The notes under the pieces were generated by a model. It did no database searches. It saw nothing but the letters and a program-made list of their open reading frames with translations, and was not told where the DNA came from. The translations under genes and the position numbers were made by a program. A DNA stretch of 64,000 nucleotides from Piromyces finnis (Eukaryota > Neocallimastigomycota > Neocallimastigomycetes > Neocallimastigales > Neocallimastigaceae): positions 968,001 to 1,032,000 of the forward strand of contig MCFH01000004.1 of assembly GCA_002104945.1 (NCBI GenBank), written 5' to 3'. Below are positions 13,449 through 30,075 of this stretch, piece after piece (the stretch's first letter is position 1; the number at the start of each line of letters is the position of its first letter).

Positions 13449-16330
13449 ATGTATGGTAAGTTATCAAAAATTGTATTATTAGGATTTATATTTGTGTAAA
13501 AATTATTTCGGTTCATTTATTAAAAATTTAAATTTATATTAATAACTATAACATAAAAAAAAAAAAAATATAAAAAGGACGACCACCTATGTATAATCCA
13601 AGACCATATACTCCAACAATTTCAGCACCATTTCGTCCAAATTTAATGACACAACCACCTGGTTATATACCACAACCAATGGGATATCAATCAAAATTTA
13701 GACCACAAATGCAAATGCCAATTCCACATACAATAATCCCTCAAAGTAGTAACGAAATATATTTAAGTGTTTATATTGGAGATATTCCAGAAGGTATAAC
13801 TGATGAATTTATAGAGCAAATTTTAAAGGTAAATTCTTTATAAAAATTAATCATTATATAGAGTACAAAGTACAATGGGTATTATATTTTATTTTTTAAA
13901 TTAAATAGCATAGTTAATGTTCATTTTATATTATATATATATTCCTATTGTTATTGTTATTATTGTTATTAGGTTTGTGGTAATGTTCGCAGTTGGAAAA
14001 GAGTTATAGACTCAACTGGACAAAAAAAGAATTTTGGTATATGTGAATTTGAAGGTTTTGAAGTGTTATTCCGTGCCTTAAGAGTAATAGGTGGTGAAGC
14101 CAATAAAGAGCTTGGTAAAGAAGAAAGTGGTTGTATAGAATTGCCAACTGATGATGAAAATGTAACAATGCAACATGTATCGGTAAATGTTATTATATAA
14201 TCTAAAGATTAATAAATTTAAATTTATTTTAAAAAAATCACTAAATAAAAATAAAATAAAAAAAAAAACTTTTATAATATTTAAAATATAATTTATTGGT
14301 ATAGTTTATTATTGATAATAGTACAAGATCATATATTACAAAGAATTCAAAACCAAGAAATCCAGTAAGTTTATATATATATATTTTTTAAAAAAAAAAA
14401 ATATAAATATATACATGTCAATATTATTTTTTAATATTAATTAGAAATTAATTGTAATTCAAAACTTATAAATTATTATTAATACTTGTTAAAAAAAAAA
14501 AAGTATGATTTGGAAAAAGATAAAGAATGTTTAAAATCAATAGAAGAACTTATATCAAAATTAGTAGAAGAAAAAAAGAAAAAGATAGAAGAAAAAAAAA
14601 CCAAGGATGGTGAAACAAATAAATTAACAGCGGAACAAGAAGAATCAATAAATAAAGAAATAAGAGAAATTCGCGATCAAACTCTTCAAGAAAAAGATAA
14701 ACATGATTCAGAATATGATAGAAAGCGCAGAAGAGATTACGATTCATCATCATGGAGAAATGATTCTGCAGACGAAGAAGAAGAAGAAAGACGTAGACAA
14801 GAAAGACGTGAAAAGGAAATGGAACAAGTTTATAGAGAAGTAATTAAAAATTTATATTTTTTATATGTTAAGTAAAAATAGAATAGTGATACGTTACTTT
14901 GGAAGAGATAAAATAATTTTTTATCCTTATTATTACTAATTAGTTAATTGATTACTCATTATAAAAAAAATTTTTTTTTGTTATAAATTCATAATTATAT
15001 GTTGTAATAAATATATAAACTACGAATCACAATTATCACTTATATCCTCTCAAAAATTATTATGTATATACAAATGAACATTTAATAAATGGCAGAGAGT
15101 AAAAAGATGGGAAAATAGAGAATATGATAAAATGAAGGATTATGAATTAGATCAATTAGATGAAGAAGAATATGCTGAACGTAGAAAAAAGGAAAGAGAA
15201 ATATATATGGAAAGATTAGCAAATTATGATGATGATGTTGAAAGAGATAGAGCTGAACATGAATATTATTATGATAGAAATAGATGGTGGAGTCATAGAA
15301 AGTCTTATTTATCACGAGAAGCAAAAGAAGATGATATTGATCGTAGACGTGAAATGGAAGAAAATGAAGAAAGAATGAAGAAAGAAATAAAATTAGATTA
15401 TGGAAGTGCTGAAAGTAAGTATTAATTAAAATAATAATAGAATTGTTGATAAATAGTTTATTTTTAATTGTGATTATACTAAAAAAATAATAATTTTTAA
15501 TATTTTCATTTTATATATTTTAATTGTGATTATACTAAAAAAAATAATAATTTTTAATATTTTCATTTTATATATTAATATAATACATCGCATTGCTATA
15601 TTATTTTTCTATGGGTTTATTTTATAAAAAATTTTATCAATAATAATTTATGATTTCATCACTAAATTTAATATAGATGAACCAATGCCAGTTATTCCAA
15701 AACGTACAGAAGAACCAAAACCACAACCAAAATCAGAACCAGAAATGATTGTTGGTCGTATCATGACAGCTGAAGAAAGAAAGGAAGCTATCGAAAAAAT
15801 AATAAGTGCTATACCAAATGATAAAGATGCTCTTTGGAAATGGGATGTTCAATGGAACTATATTGATGAAGTAAATAGAAGCAATCTTTATATATATATG
15901 TTAATTTTTTTTTATTAAAAAAAAAAAAAAAAGTAATGTATTTGTAATATATAATTTAATATTAATTTAATTTATTCTATATTCATTAATCCAAAAAATT
16001 AGACATTACTTAAAGAAAAAATTATACCATTTGTTGGAAAGAAGATTAAAGAATATTTTGGTGAAGAAGAAAAGGAATTAGTAGATTTTATTGTTAGTTA
16101 TATTAAAAATCATAATACTGCCGAACAATTATATAATGAATTAAAACCAGTAAGTTTGATACTCTAAAAATTTTATATTCTTTTATGTATTTTTGTAAAT
16201 CAAATAATAATCGTTATTATATTTCAATTATAATCTATAGGCATTAGCAGAAGAAGCTGAAGTATTTGTAATGATTATCTGGCGCATGGTTATATACGAA
16301 ACTGAATATAGAAAACAAGGATTAAACTAA
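13449..16330 (+). CDS. RBM25/Snu71-type splicing factor with RRM and PWI domains
   Basis: U1 snRNP-associated splicing regulator of the RBM25 family. Nine exons: 13449-13455, 13578-13828, 13973-14182, 14305-14364, 14504-14839, 15096-15414, 15677-15870, 16003-16149 and 16241-16330, giving 537 residues. The Pro/Met-rich N-terminus (MYGRPPMYNPRPYTP) leads into an RRM with IYLSVYIGDIPEGITDE and SWKRVIDSTGQKKNFGICEF. A highly charged Glu/Lys/Arg coiled region follows, including REYDKMKDYELDQLDEEEYA. The C-terminal PWI domain (LWKWDVQWNYIDE, FVGKKIKEYFGEEE, EAEVFVMIIWRMVIYETEY) matches human RBM25 almost block for block. The first coding exon is only 7 nt. A family member of this kind binds exonic or intronic elements and helps recruit the U1 snRNP. 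Confidence 0.93.
15465..15576. repeat. Tandem duplication, 56-bp period, in an RBM25 intron
   Basis: Two adjacent near-identical 56-bp copies starting TAATTGTGATTATACT lie at 15465 and 15521, inside the sixth intron of the RBM25 gene. They differ mainly in the length of an A run. Confidence 0.85.
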
Positions 16331-17409
16331 ATTATAAAAATGAATGACTTTCACCTTTTTTTTTTATCTTTTATCATCATCATTAGTATCATTTTTTATT
16401 TTTTATTTTTTTTATATTAATAACAATGTATTCTATTAATATATTTAGTTAAAGAATATTTTTATCAGTTTATCATTTAATACTAATTTTTCAAAAATTA
16501 TATTAAAATAAAAAAAAATAAAAATAAAAATTATATTTACATATATGTGTTATGAATAATAATGGTATTACTCTGTTTTATAACATGTCTAAATTTTTTG
16601 TAATTAAAATGGTATAAATTTTTTTTTTTTATATTTCAAAATTTTAATAAAAATAAAATTTTTGAAATTTAATTTAAATTTCATATATATTAATGTATAT
16701 TATACAATATATTATATTTTAACGTTATTGGATAAATTGTAATGTTATATATATTTTTTAAAAAAAAAATATTTTTTTTTTAATTTTTTTTCTTTAATAT
16801 TTTATCTTGAAGTAATATTTTAAAGGTGAAATTAAACTATAATAATTCTTAATTTTTATTTTATTTTTATAATTTTTATATAGGTTATTATGTTTTTTTT
16901 TTTTTTATCATTATTATTATTAGTTATTACCACTAAATAAAAATGGAAGTAAACAGGAAATAAGAAAAACAAAAATTTTATTATCAAGATATGAAATTAA
17001 CATTTCAGAAAACCAAAAAAAAAAAAAAACATTTTTATTCTAAAAGAAAGGAGAAATGAAAAAATAATGAAATAACTTTATATTAATAAATATGATATCC
17101 CAGTGAATCGAAATGAATGATTCAAAAGAAAAGCGATATATTTTATTAAAATCAAAAAAAGAATTAATTATTATATTTCAAAAAAAAAAATAAATATGAA
17201 ATAAATTAAATATTCAACCATTTTATCCACATGAAACTTAAAAACTAGAAAAAAAAAATATTTATGATGAATAAAATGATATATCTTTATATAATTTTAT
17301 AAATATATATATATATATATATTATTTTTCCAAATAAAATATCTAACCGAAATTTTATATATAATATAATTCTATTTTTTTTTTTTTTTTAAATAAAAAA
17401 GATAATAAA
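16331..17409. other. Intergenic region between RBM25 and DCAF13
   Basis: This 1.1-kb A/T spacer lies between two same-strand genes. Poly(A), poly(T) and TA runs are present. No gene or conserved element is seen. Confidence 0.6.
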
Positions 17410-17468
17410 ATGGTAAGGTTTATTATATATATATACAAATTAAATAAAAATTGGTATTTATAAAGTTT

Positions 17469-17507
<39 letters not shown>

Positions 17508-20046
17508 TATATTTTTATTTTTAATTTTTTAAATTTCATTCATATTTTTTAAATTTAAAAAATACTACACCATACAATGTTGAATCAAAAAAAAATAATA
17601 ATAATAATAAAGAAAATCAAAACTATATCACGTAATCCAGAAGATTACACAAGAGAACGTTCACAAGATATTGTTAGAGCTCATAGAAATTTAGATCCAA
17701 ATTTACATCCATTCGAAAAAGCTCGTGAATATACCCGTGCCTTAAATGCCACTAAATTAGAAAGACTTTTCTCAAAACCATTCCTTGGTTCACTTACTGG
17801 ACATATTGATGGGGTTTATTCCCTTGCTAAACATCCAACACATTTAACCTCTATTTTATCTGGTAGTGCTGATGGAGGTAAAAAATTATATTTAAAATAT
17901 TTTTATAAAAAAATAATATTGTTTTATTTTATATTTTAATATGTACTTCGATAAAAAAAATCGAATATTATGAATATATGCCATTATTAAAAAATGTATA
18001 TTTCTTTTAATCATAGAATTAAGATTATGGAATTTATCTTCCAAAAAAACTGTTTGGTCAGCCCAAGCTCATAAAGGTTTTGTTAAAGGAATATCATGGG
18101 TCCCTTTCTCTCAAAATTTTGTTACTGTTGGTGAAGATAAAACTGTTAAATTATGGGATAGAAATGAAGAAGAGGTAATTAATAAATATATATAATAGGA
18201 AAAAAAATCAAAAAAAAAAAAAAAAAAAAAAAAAATAAATTAAAATAAAATGATTATTTTAAAAGTTAAGAACTCATAACTTAAAAATTTATAATTTTTT
18301 TTTCAATAAATAATTATATAATTAAATATTATAATATAATATATAGCCATTAAATATTTATTTATCTAAAGATGTATTCAAGTAAGATTTTTTTTAATTA
18401 AAAAAAAAAAAGTACATTATAAAGTATTTCAAATATTTCAAATAATTATTCTAATATATTTAATATATTTTTTAAATATTATATACACAACCATTTCAAT
18501 TAATAATATAATTAATTACAATAAAAAAAAAAAAAAATAGTGGTGTTGATCATCACCGTTCTCAAAATGTCTTTGCTACTGCAAGTTCAGATATTCAAAT
18601 TTGGGATCATTCTAGAGCTGAACCAATTCAAACTTTTACTTGGGGTGCTGAAACTATTACTACTGTTAAATTTAATCAAACTGAAGTTAGTATTTTAGCT
18701 AGTGCTGGTACTGATAGAACTATTACTTTATATGATTTAAGAACTTCTTCACCATTAGCTAAATGTATTTTAGCTGTAAGTTTTAATAGATAATAATAAA
18801 TTAAAAAAAAAAAAAAAAGATAATATGTATTTACATTATTATTTATTTAAATTTAATCCTGAATATATAAAAAATTAATAATTTCTATTAAAAAAATATT
18901 AGTTAAGAAGTAATGCTATTTCATGGAATCCTATGGAAGCCTTTAACTTTGCAGTTGCTAATGAAGATCATAATTGTTACATTTACGATATGAGAAACCT
19001 TAAGATGGCTTCAAATATTCTTAAAGATCATGTTTCTGCTGTGTATGTTAAATATATAGGAAAAAGAATTAATAATACCAATATAATTTTTTTTATTTAT
19101 TTTGATTATGATTATGATTATGCTTATTATTTCTAACTTTTATATATAAATAGCTTAGATGTTGATTATTCACCAACAGGAGAAGAAATTGTTACTGGTT
19201 CCTACGATCGTTCCATTAGAATCTTCAATGCTAGAGAAGGTCACTCAAGAGATATATATCATACTAAGCGTATGCAAAGGTATATACCCTAAGAAATATT
19301 ACAAGAGTTTTTCAACTAGAAAAAAATAATAATAATGATAAATATAACTAAACAAACCTATTTCCTCTAATAAACGTTTATTTTCTTTTTTTTTTTTTTT
19401 TTTTTTTTTTGTTTATTTTGTATAAAATAGAATTTTCTGTGTCAAATTCAGTATGGATTCTAAATACATTTTATCAGGTAGTGATGATGCTAATATTCGT
19501 TTATGGAGAGCTAATGCTTGGGAAAGATTTGGACCAGTAAGTAACCTTTTATTACAAAGTCATAATATGATTGATTGCTGTTAATAATAAATGATCAATC
19601 TACGCAAGAGCTATAAAATTTTATTTATTAATAATGAAAACATATTAATATGAACAACAATATATATTTTTCTTTGTATTCTATAGCAATCCTCAAGAGA
19701 AAGAAATGCAATTGCCTACTCCAAGAAACTTAAGGAGAAGTACAAGCATATGCCAGAAATTCGTCGTATTGACAAGTATGCATTTAATAAAAATTTTTCA
19801 TAAAATAAATATATTATTTTAGGCATAAAAGTGAAATACACCTTTAATTATTAACTGTTCATATAATTTAAAATTTTATTTAGACATCGTAATATTCCAA
19901 AGGCTATTTCAACAGCTTCTAAGACCAAACGTATTCAAATTGAATCCATTAAACGTAAAGAAGATAACCTTCGTAAACACAGTAAGAAGGGAACTGTACC
20001 ATATGTACCAGAACGTAAGAAGAATTTTGTTACTCTTCAAAAATAA
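17410..20046 (+). CDS. DCAF13/Sof1 ribosome-biogenesis WD40 protein
   Basis: Orthologue of yeast Sof1 and human DCAF13, a WD40 component of the small-subunit processome needed for 18S rRNA maturation in the nucleolus. Ten exons: 17410-17412, 17613-17877, 18017-18174, 18347-18381, 18541-18775, 18903-19042, 19154-19279, 19431-19536, 19687-19775 and 19884-20046, giving 439 residues against about 445 in humans. The first exon is the ATG alone, followed by GTAAGG. The protein starts MKIKTISRNPEDY as in the family. The Sof1 hallmark REYTRALNATKLERLFSKPF, multiple WD repeats (SADGELRLWN, GEDKTVKLWD, GSYDRSIRIF, GSDDANIRLW) and the basic C-terminal Sof1 domain (RNIPKAISTASKTKRIQIES) are all present. 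Assignment is secure by full-length similarity. Confidence 0.96.
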
Positions 20047-20619
20047 GGGAAGAATATCAAAAGGAAAAGAAAATATTTTATTACCTACCTACCTACCTAC
20101 CTCAATACTATTATTTTTTGTTATTTTTATCACAGCAAATAATACATTTATTTTTTTAAACAACTGTCATATATTTATTCGAAAAAAAATAGAATAAAAA
20201 TTTTTAAGAAAAAGAAAGAAATAGAATAGAAGAAAATAGAGAAAATGAAATAGTATATATAAATATATTATTTCATTTTTCATTTTTTATTTTTTATTTT
20301 TTATTTTTTATTTTTTATTTTTTATTTTTTTAAAATATTATCTGTAGAAGAAAAGAAAAGAAAAGAAAAAAACATTTCCTAAAATATATTATTTCATATA
20401 ATATTTCTTTTTTCTTTTTATATATATTATATTAATAATTTGTTTTCTAGTATTATTTATTTATTTATTTATTTAATAATTGTTTATTATTATTATTATT
20501 ATTTTTTCCATCCATAATTAATAAACTTTATAATAAAGAAGAAATAGTTTATCCTTTTTTTTTTTTTTTTTTATGCTCTTTTATTTTTTATAATAATATA
20601 ATATAAATAAATAAATATA

Positions 20620-20651
<32 letters not shown>

Positions 20652-20720
20652 AAAAAAAAAAGTAAAATGGTTTAAGTAAAATAGGAAATAGGTATTAAAA
20701 AAGAAATAAATTTTTTATTA

Positions 20721-20765
<45 letters not shown>

Positions 20766-20901
20766 AAACTTTTTAACAATTTAAAATATTATTATTATTT
20801 TTTTTTTTTAATATAGATATTATATAGTATTATTTTAATAAAAATAATAGATTCTCTATATACATATATATATATACATATATATGTACACGCACGCACT
20901 C
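20047..20901. other. Convergent spacer between DCAF13 and ARL2BP with simple repeats
   Basis: Both flanking genes end here. The spacer holds a short CTAC tract (20085-20103), a T-rich hexamer repeat with an ATTTTT unit (about 20275-20332), a long A run near 20625-20648, and ATT and TTTA tracts near 20717-20762. No gene is seen. Confidence 0.7.
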
Positions 20902-22605
20902 TTAATTAAAACTACTTTGAATTAAAATACCAGACATATCAATTCCTTCACCATTTCTTTCCTATATATTTATAAATCAAAAAAAAAAAAAGAAAAAAGA
21001 ATATATATATAGAAATAAAAAATGGTATAAAGAATTAATAATATATATAATGTTTTTTTTTTGTTTTTTTTTTTTTCATTTATTATTTTTACCTTTTTAT
21101 AAGCAATAATCATTTCTTTAAATGAATTGAAATCACCAAGACTAGTTAATATATCAAAAACATCACCAAACATATCTTCTTCATCTCTTTGACTAAATAT
21201 TATAATATAGTGGAAATAAAAGTAAAATATAAAATAAAATAAATATTAAAATTTTTTAACTTTATTTTAAATTGTATAATAACTACTACTATAAAATAGT
21301 AAGAAGAAGAAAAAAAAACAAGAATAATAGAAATTTTAAACTTTTTTTTTTTTTATTGAAATATATTTATCTCTTCCTTTAATATATATATCATCATCAT
21401 CCATACTTTAACATCATTAAAAATTCAGTCATATCAAACCAAGAAAATTTTTCTTTTAATTTTTTTTCTAAATATTGTTCAATTTTTTCAGTCTATAATC
21501 ATTCATGGGTAGTTATGCAATTAATTTCAAGTATACATAGATTACATATATATATATATAATATAAAAATGAAAAAAACAATATAAAATTATAAAAAAAA
21601 AAAAAAAAAGGATTTTTTCAATCATTAATATAAAATATAGATAAATAAGAATAAAAATAAAAGACTATTATTTATTAATGGTGTGAAAAGAAGAAGAGCT
21701 ATTTACATAATCGTTAAAGATTTCTGTATATATTAATTTATTTTCTTCTGTATCTTCAAATTCTTCACAATTTTCTTTGAAAAATTTTTCTTGAAGTGTG
21801 GTAAATTCATCATCTAATCAAAAAAAAAAATAAAATAAATAAAATAAAAATAAAAAATAATTTTTTTAAATAGAGTTATATATATATATATATTAATAAG
21901 ATAAAGTAAAGATTATTAAATTCTATTTTTTTTTTTTTTTAATATATATATATAAATAGAGATATTATTATTAGAATAAAATAATATTTATTTATATACC
22001 AAGTATAATATCTTCAATAGCACCTATGGTTGTATCGAATTTTTCATCCTTACTACTATATTTACTATAAATTTAATATTTTTATCAAATATTTTTTTTA
22101 AAAAAAAAAAAAAGGTGTTAATGTCATAATTTATTTTAAAAAGTATTCAAAAAAATAAAAATGAAAGGAAAAAAAAAAAAGTATATATATATGTGTATAC
22201 ATATTATAACTTGTATTTTTTTTTTTAATAGTTATAATCATTAATAATTGTTCTCTTTCAAAATATATATATACATATATATATATATAAAATGAATATT
22301 GATTATTTGTATAATGTAAATATCTGTATAAAAAATAAAATAGGTAGGTGACAAGTTTATATATATGTATATACAATTGAATATAAATATATATTTTTTA
22401 TCTATAATTTTTTCTTTAAGGGTGTAACTACTACATCATTCAATTTCTACCTTTCATATGTAATTTCAGTTAAAGAAAGGCTTCTACTTTTATCTTAATA
22501 TTAAAATATATATATTTGTTATTATTACAAAAGAAATAATTTATAATATTATTTCATTATTATTATTATATTTTATATAATAAAATTACCTTCAGAGATC
22601 AACAT
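20902..22605 (-). CDS. ARL2BP/BART family ARL2/ARL3 effector
   Basis: Homologue of ARL2-binding protein (BART), an effector of ARL2/ARL3 GTPases found at centrosomes and basal bodies and linked to cilium function. Seven short exons on the minus strand (22605-22590, 22493-22451, 22064-22000, 21813-21707, 21492-21407, 21192-21093 and 20961-20902) give 158 residues against 163 in humans. The joined protein carries the family landmarks in order: IGAIEDIILDDEF, EFEDTEENKLIYTEIFNDY, EKIEQYLEKKL, GDVFDILTSLGDFNSFKEMI and the C-terminal GIDMSGILI. Every junction phase closes, although five of the seven exons are under 100 nt. Because the family tracks with flagellated lineages, it supports an organism with motile zoospores. 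Confidence 0.92.
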
Positions 22606-22677
22606 GTTTATAATAAAATTTTATTATTAATATTATTTTTTATTTTTAGTTTTTATTTTTATTGAGTTTTATTTTTA

Positions 22678-22716
<39 letters not shown>

Positions 22717-23045
22717 GGATTTATACTCTTTTTTTTTTTAATAAATTAAAAAATAAAAAATAAAAACAATATGAAAGAAATTAATTTTTTTTTTTTTTTT
22801 AATAAAAAATAAAATTTCATTTTAATTAAAATAGAAAATAATTTTTAATTAAAAATTGAATAGATTTTTAAAACTTTAAATTTTAATAAATTCTTTTTCA
22901 ATTTAGAAAAAAAAAAAAGTATAATTTAAATACAAGTTGACACAAACGACAAAATGAAGAAAGGTGTTAAATTTTATATTATGTTTTTTATATATTTTAA
23001 TTTATAATATCTATATCATAAATTATACATTGTATTAAAAGAGAA

Positions 23046-23076
<31 letters not shown>

Positions 23077-23238
23077 TAAAAAACTAAATGTAACTTTTTT
23101 TTTTTTTTGTATTAATTAAAAATATTTATATCTATACTTTTTTTTGTTTGTTATTATAATGATCTTTCATCTTCACTATTGTTTATAATCCCATATTTTT
23201 TTTATTTACTATTAAATATATTATAAAATATCATTTAT
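22606..23238. other. Spacer between ARL2BP and DNAJC2
   Basis: This 0.6-kb A/T region lies upstream of ARL2BP and downstream of DNAJC2. It includes an ATT tract at about 22684-22715 and a TA run near 23048. No gene is seen. Confidence 0.6.
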
Positions 23239-26757
<3,519 letters not shown>

Positions 26758-27353
26758 TTTCTTTAGTGATTAATGCAATTATATATGGATTTCATTGGTA
26801 TAATAAACATATTCAAAAGTATATATTTTATATTCAATATTTTATTATTTTAAGGTAATACATAAACAAAATAGATATAATAAAAATATATATATATAAT
26901 TAATGTTTTGTTTTTAAAAAACATAAATCATTAAAAAAAATATCAATAATATCCATATTTAAAGAAATTCACCAAATTTCATTCTAATCATAAATGGATT
27001 ATCATTTATTTAAAAAATAAAAATTCTAATTTCATTTATTATTTATTTCATTTTACTAATTTTATACAAAAAATCTTTTTTTTTTTTTTTTTTAACAATC
27101 TATTATTATAATAAACATTTATTGAATAATATTATTGATAATTGATATTTAATATTTAATATTGATTTTTCTATTATAAAATATATATTAATATTAAATT
27201 TTAATTTAAAAATAAAATTAAATATATATATATATATATAATTATTTATATTTCATCTTTTACAGTTATATAAATTCTTTACATGTATAAAACATATAAA
27301 TATTTATAACATTTAAATCTCAAAAAAGTTTACCTTTTCAAAATTTTACAATT
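26758..27353. other. AT-rich region upstream of DNAJC2
   Basis: About 0.6 kb of A/T sequence lies between the DNAJC2 start and the SINE at 27.4 kb. It holds TA runs and a T run near 27078. It presumably includes the DNAJC2 promoter. No gene is seen. Confidence 0.55.
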
Positions 27354-27364
27354 TAAAACTATTG

Positions 27365-27415
<51 letters not shown>

Positions 27416-27961
27416 TTCCGAGTGCATTTCTCCCATCGATCAGAGTTAGCTCCAATGGTGGTTCTTAGAGAAACGTTGGCTCATTCCTATTGCTAGGTGG
27501 TTGTGACCCTCCTGGTCTGTCATACTGTTTCTTCAGCTTCGACGCTCACTTAATCCATGTACATTAGATGCATGTCGTTGTACGATATTTCACAACTACA
27601 ATGCTAAGCCTCTTATAGTCAATTTGATCACGTGTCAACCGCCCCCTAATGTTTACACTTAAATTGATTAAGGAATATTATGTGTTTTTGGCATAGCCTA
27701 AGTCACCACTTATTAAGTTCTAATTTGGAATGTACCATGTACACTAGACCCTCTCAGGCCGGCTAGACGAGTGTTATTATCATAGTAGTAAATTAGAAAG
27801 TTCATTTATACTTACCTGAATATCATAACCCAACCCATGGCAAACCCAGTGGGAAAATCCACAGGCACTGACATCTGCGGGGTCGAACCAGAAGCCTTAT
27901 GTATGCTAAGGAAACGCCTTAACAACCAGGATAAAAACTGGAACGACTAAAACTATTGCTT
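27354..27961 (-). mobile_element. tRNA-derived SINE with 14-bp target-site duplication
   Basis: This island of balanced base composition is bounded by direct repeats TAAAACTATTGCTT at 27354-27367 and 27948-27961. Read on the minus strand it starts at 27947 with a tRNA-like head and continues through a body of about 470 bp. It ends in a poly(A) tail of about 45 residues, seen as the plus-strand T run that ends near 27412. The head has a perfect RNA polymerase III B box (GGTTCGACCCC), a CCTTA/TAAGG anticodon-like stem with a 7-nt loop and a degenerate A-box region. This architecture is diagnostic of a SINE retrotransposed by LINE machinery. No protein is encoded. The intact duplication implies a fairly recent insertion. 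Confidence 0.9.
27879..27947 (-). promoter_or_regulatory. Internal pol III promoter (tRNA-like head) of the 27.4-kb SINE
   Basis: The minus-strand sequence has an A-box-like TATCCTGGTTGTTAAGG, an anticodon-like stem-loop and the B box GGTTCGACCCC at 27889-27879. Spacing is as in a tRNA gene, but the acceptor stem is not preserved, so this is a SINE promoter rather than a functional tRNA gene. Confidence 0.8.
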
Positions 27962-28626
27962 ATTAAGAAAATTATTGAAAAAAGAAAATTTTTTAAATTT
28001 TTTTTTTTTTTTAATACACTTTTTAATAAAATTTTAATCAAATAATTTTAAAGATTTCATTACATATAAAAGTTTTGTATACATTTTAAAAGGTATGAAA
28101 ATAAAGATTTCCTTATTTAACTAGTTTATTAATTAATAAATATAGATGATGCATCGTATCCTTATCTATATTTATATAAAAAGAATTACAATTGTTTTCA
28201 ATAAAAGAAAGTATGATTTATCTACACACTACAATAAAAAAAATAAGTTTATTTTTTTTTTCATAATTATTAATATATTTTTTGTTTTATTTTAATTCAT
28301 TTTATTTTATTTTTCTATTTATTTTTTGTATTTGTTTTTTTGTTTTTTGTATAGAATAATAACAGTATAATATTAATATTTGAGTATTATTAAATACGTC
28401 CATGGATTGATCTTAAATTTTTCAATACTGTTATTAATTAAACAAAATAAAAATAAATAAATAAATAAAATAGAGAGCTTCTTGAAATATTAAGATATGT
28501 TTAAATTATATTATTGTGTGATTTGAAATCTAATTTTTTACATGATATATGTAGAATCAAAAATAGTTTGTATATTTCTTTATAAAAATAAACATAGAAT
28601 AAAATTGTTAAAACTCAACAAGTATA

Positions 28627-28658
<32 letters not shown>

Positions 28659-28958
28659 GTTATATTATTTGCTTTGTTTTTGTTTTCTATTCAATCACCT
28701 GCGTATTATATAATTATTGGTAAATTTCTTTTTTATTTTTTAATTTTTACTTTTTTTTTTTTTTATTATTATTATTATAATGAACTTTTTTTGTTTTTGC
28801 TTTTGTTTTTATTTTTAATTTGAGTTTTATTTGTAATTAAATGATATCATCTCCAATAAAAATCTATTATCTTTGTTGTTGTTAGTATGATTTTGTGGTA
28901 TATATTCATTAAAGTTTTTTCAAAATTTACCGTTCCATTATATCAATTAACAATACAG
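27962..28958. other. AT-rich region downstream of the sphingomyelin-synthase-like gene
   Basis: This 1-kb A/T spacer with TA and T runs has only low-complexity frames. No gene is seen. Confidence 0.6.
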
Positions 28959-30041
28959 TTAATTACTAGAACCATGAATATCATGAATAGATTCTATGGT
29001 GATATTTTCAATACTATTAGATTTAAATTGAACTGCGCTTTTAATATTTGATATATTAGCATTTATACTAGCAATATCATGACGAGAATTACTCTTTACA
29101 ATTCCACTACCACTGTAATTTGAAATCGTATCTCTTACTGGTTCAAATGTTGATTGAGCAGGTTGTATAGGTGAAATACCTTGACTATTAACAATTGAAT
29201 TTGAATTTTTGTAATTTTTAGAATCTGCGCTTGTATACGAATCTATACTTTTATTGGAATATTCATCTTTATTTACTTTTCCTATTGAAGGTGGTAAAGC
29301 AGGTAGCATTGTTGGTGATTGAGTTAAAGGATTACCAAGACTTATATTTTGATTTATACTTGAAGCAGATGACATACTTATATTGTTACTAGATGCATAA
29401 CTACTTCTATTTAAAAATTGTGGTATATTGTTATCACTGTTATTGCTTAGCAAACTTGTTAATGAATGATGTTTATATATTTTAGTACCAAAGGTAGGTA
29501 ATAAATATTTATCTTTTTTTGTTACTTCTTCTATAAATGGTTGAACATCTACTATGTTATTTAATGATGGATTTAAATTAAGATTTGATATATTATCTAT
29601 CGATGTATCGGATAACACAGAATTTCTCTTATAAATTTTTTCTTCCTCAGTTAAATAATCATCTTCTTCATCACTATTTTTATTAAGTTTCTGTGAGTTT
29701 ACCTTTTTTTGATGTTCTTTATTCATTTCATAAAGCAATGTTACTTCATTTGCAGGACTTCCTGATTCAATATCTTTAATATTATCAGCAGTATCAAACT
29801 TTTGAATATTTGATATATTTACACCATCTGTGATATTACCTGGTGCAAGTACATTTTGATCTATAATTAAATTTTGCATATAAACAATAAAAATTAATAT
29901 TGACAAATGAAAACTTTATAAATATATAAAATATTTTAATCTATGATAATTTTGTAAATATAACTTTTTGAAATTATTAAAATACAGATAGAATTAGATT
30001 TCCAAAATTATTAAAATTCCTATCGTATTTTTACATTACAT

Positions 30042-30075
<34 letters not shown>

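Noticed and set aside
27879-27947. A genuine tRNA gene
   Set aside because: The B box and anticodon-like stem are present but there is no pairing acceptor stem and the unit continues into a SINE body with poly(A) tail.
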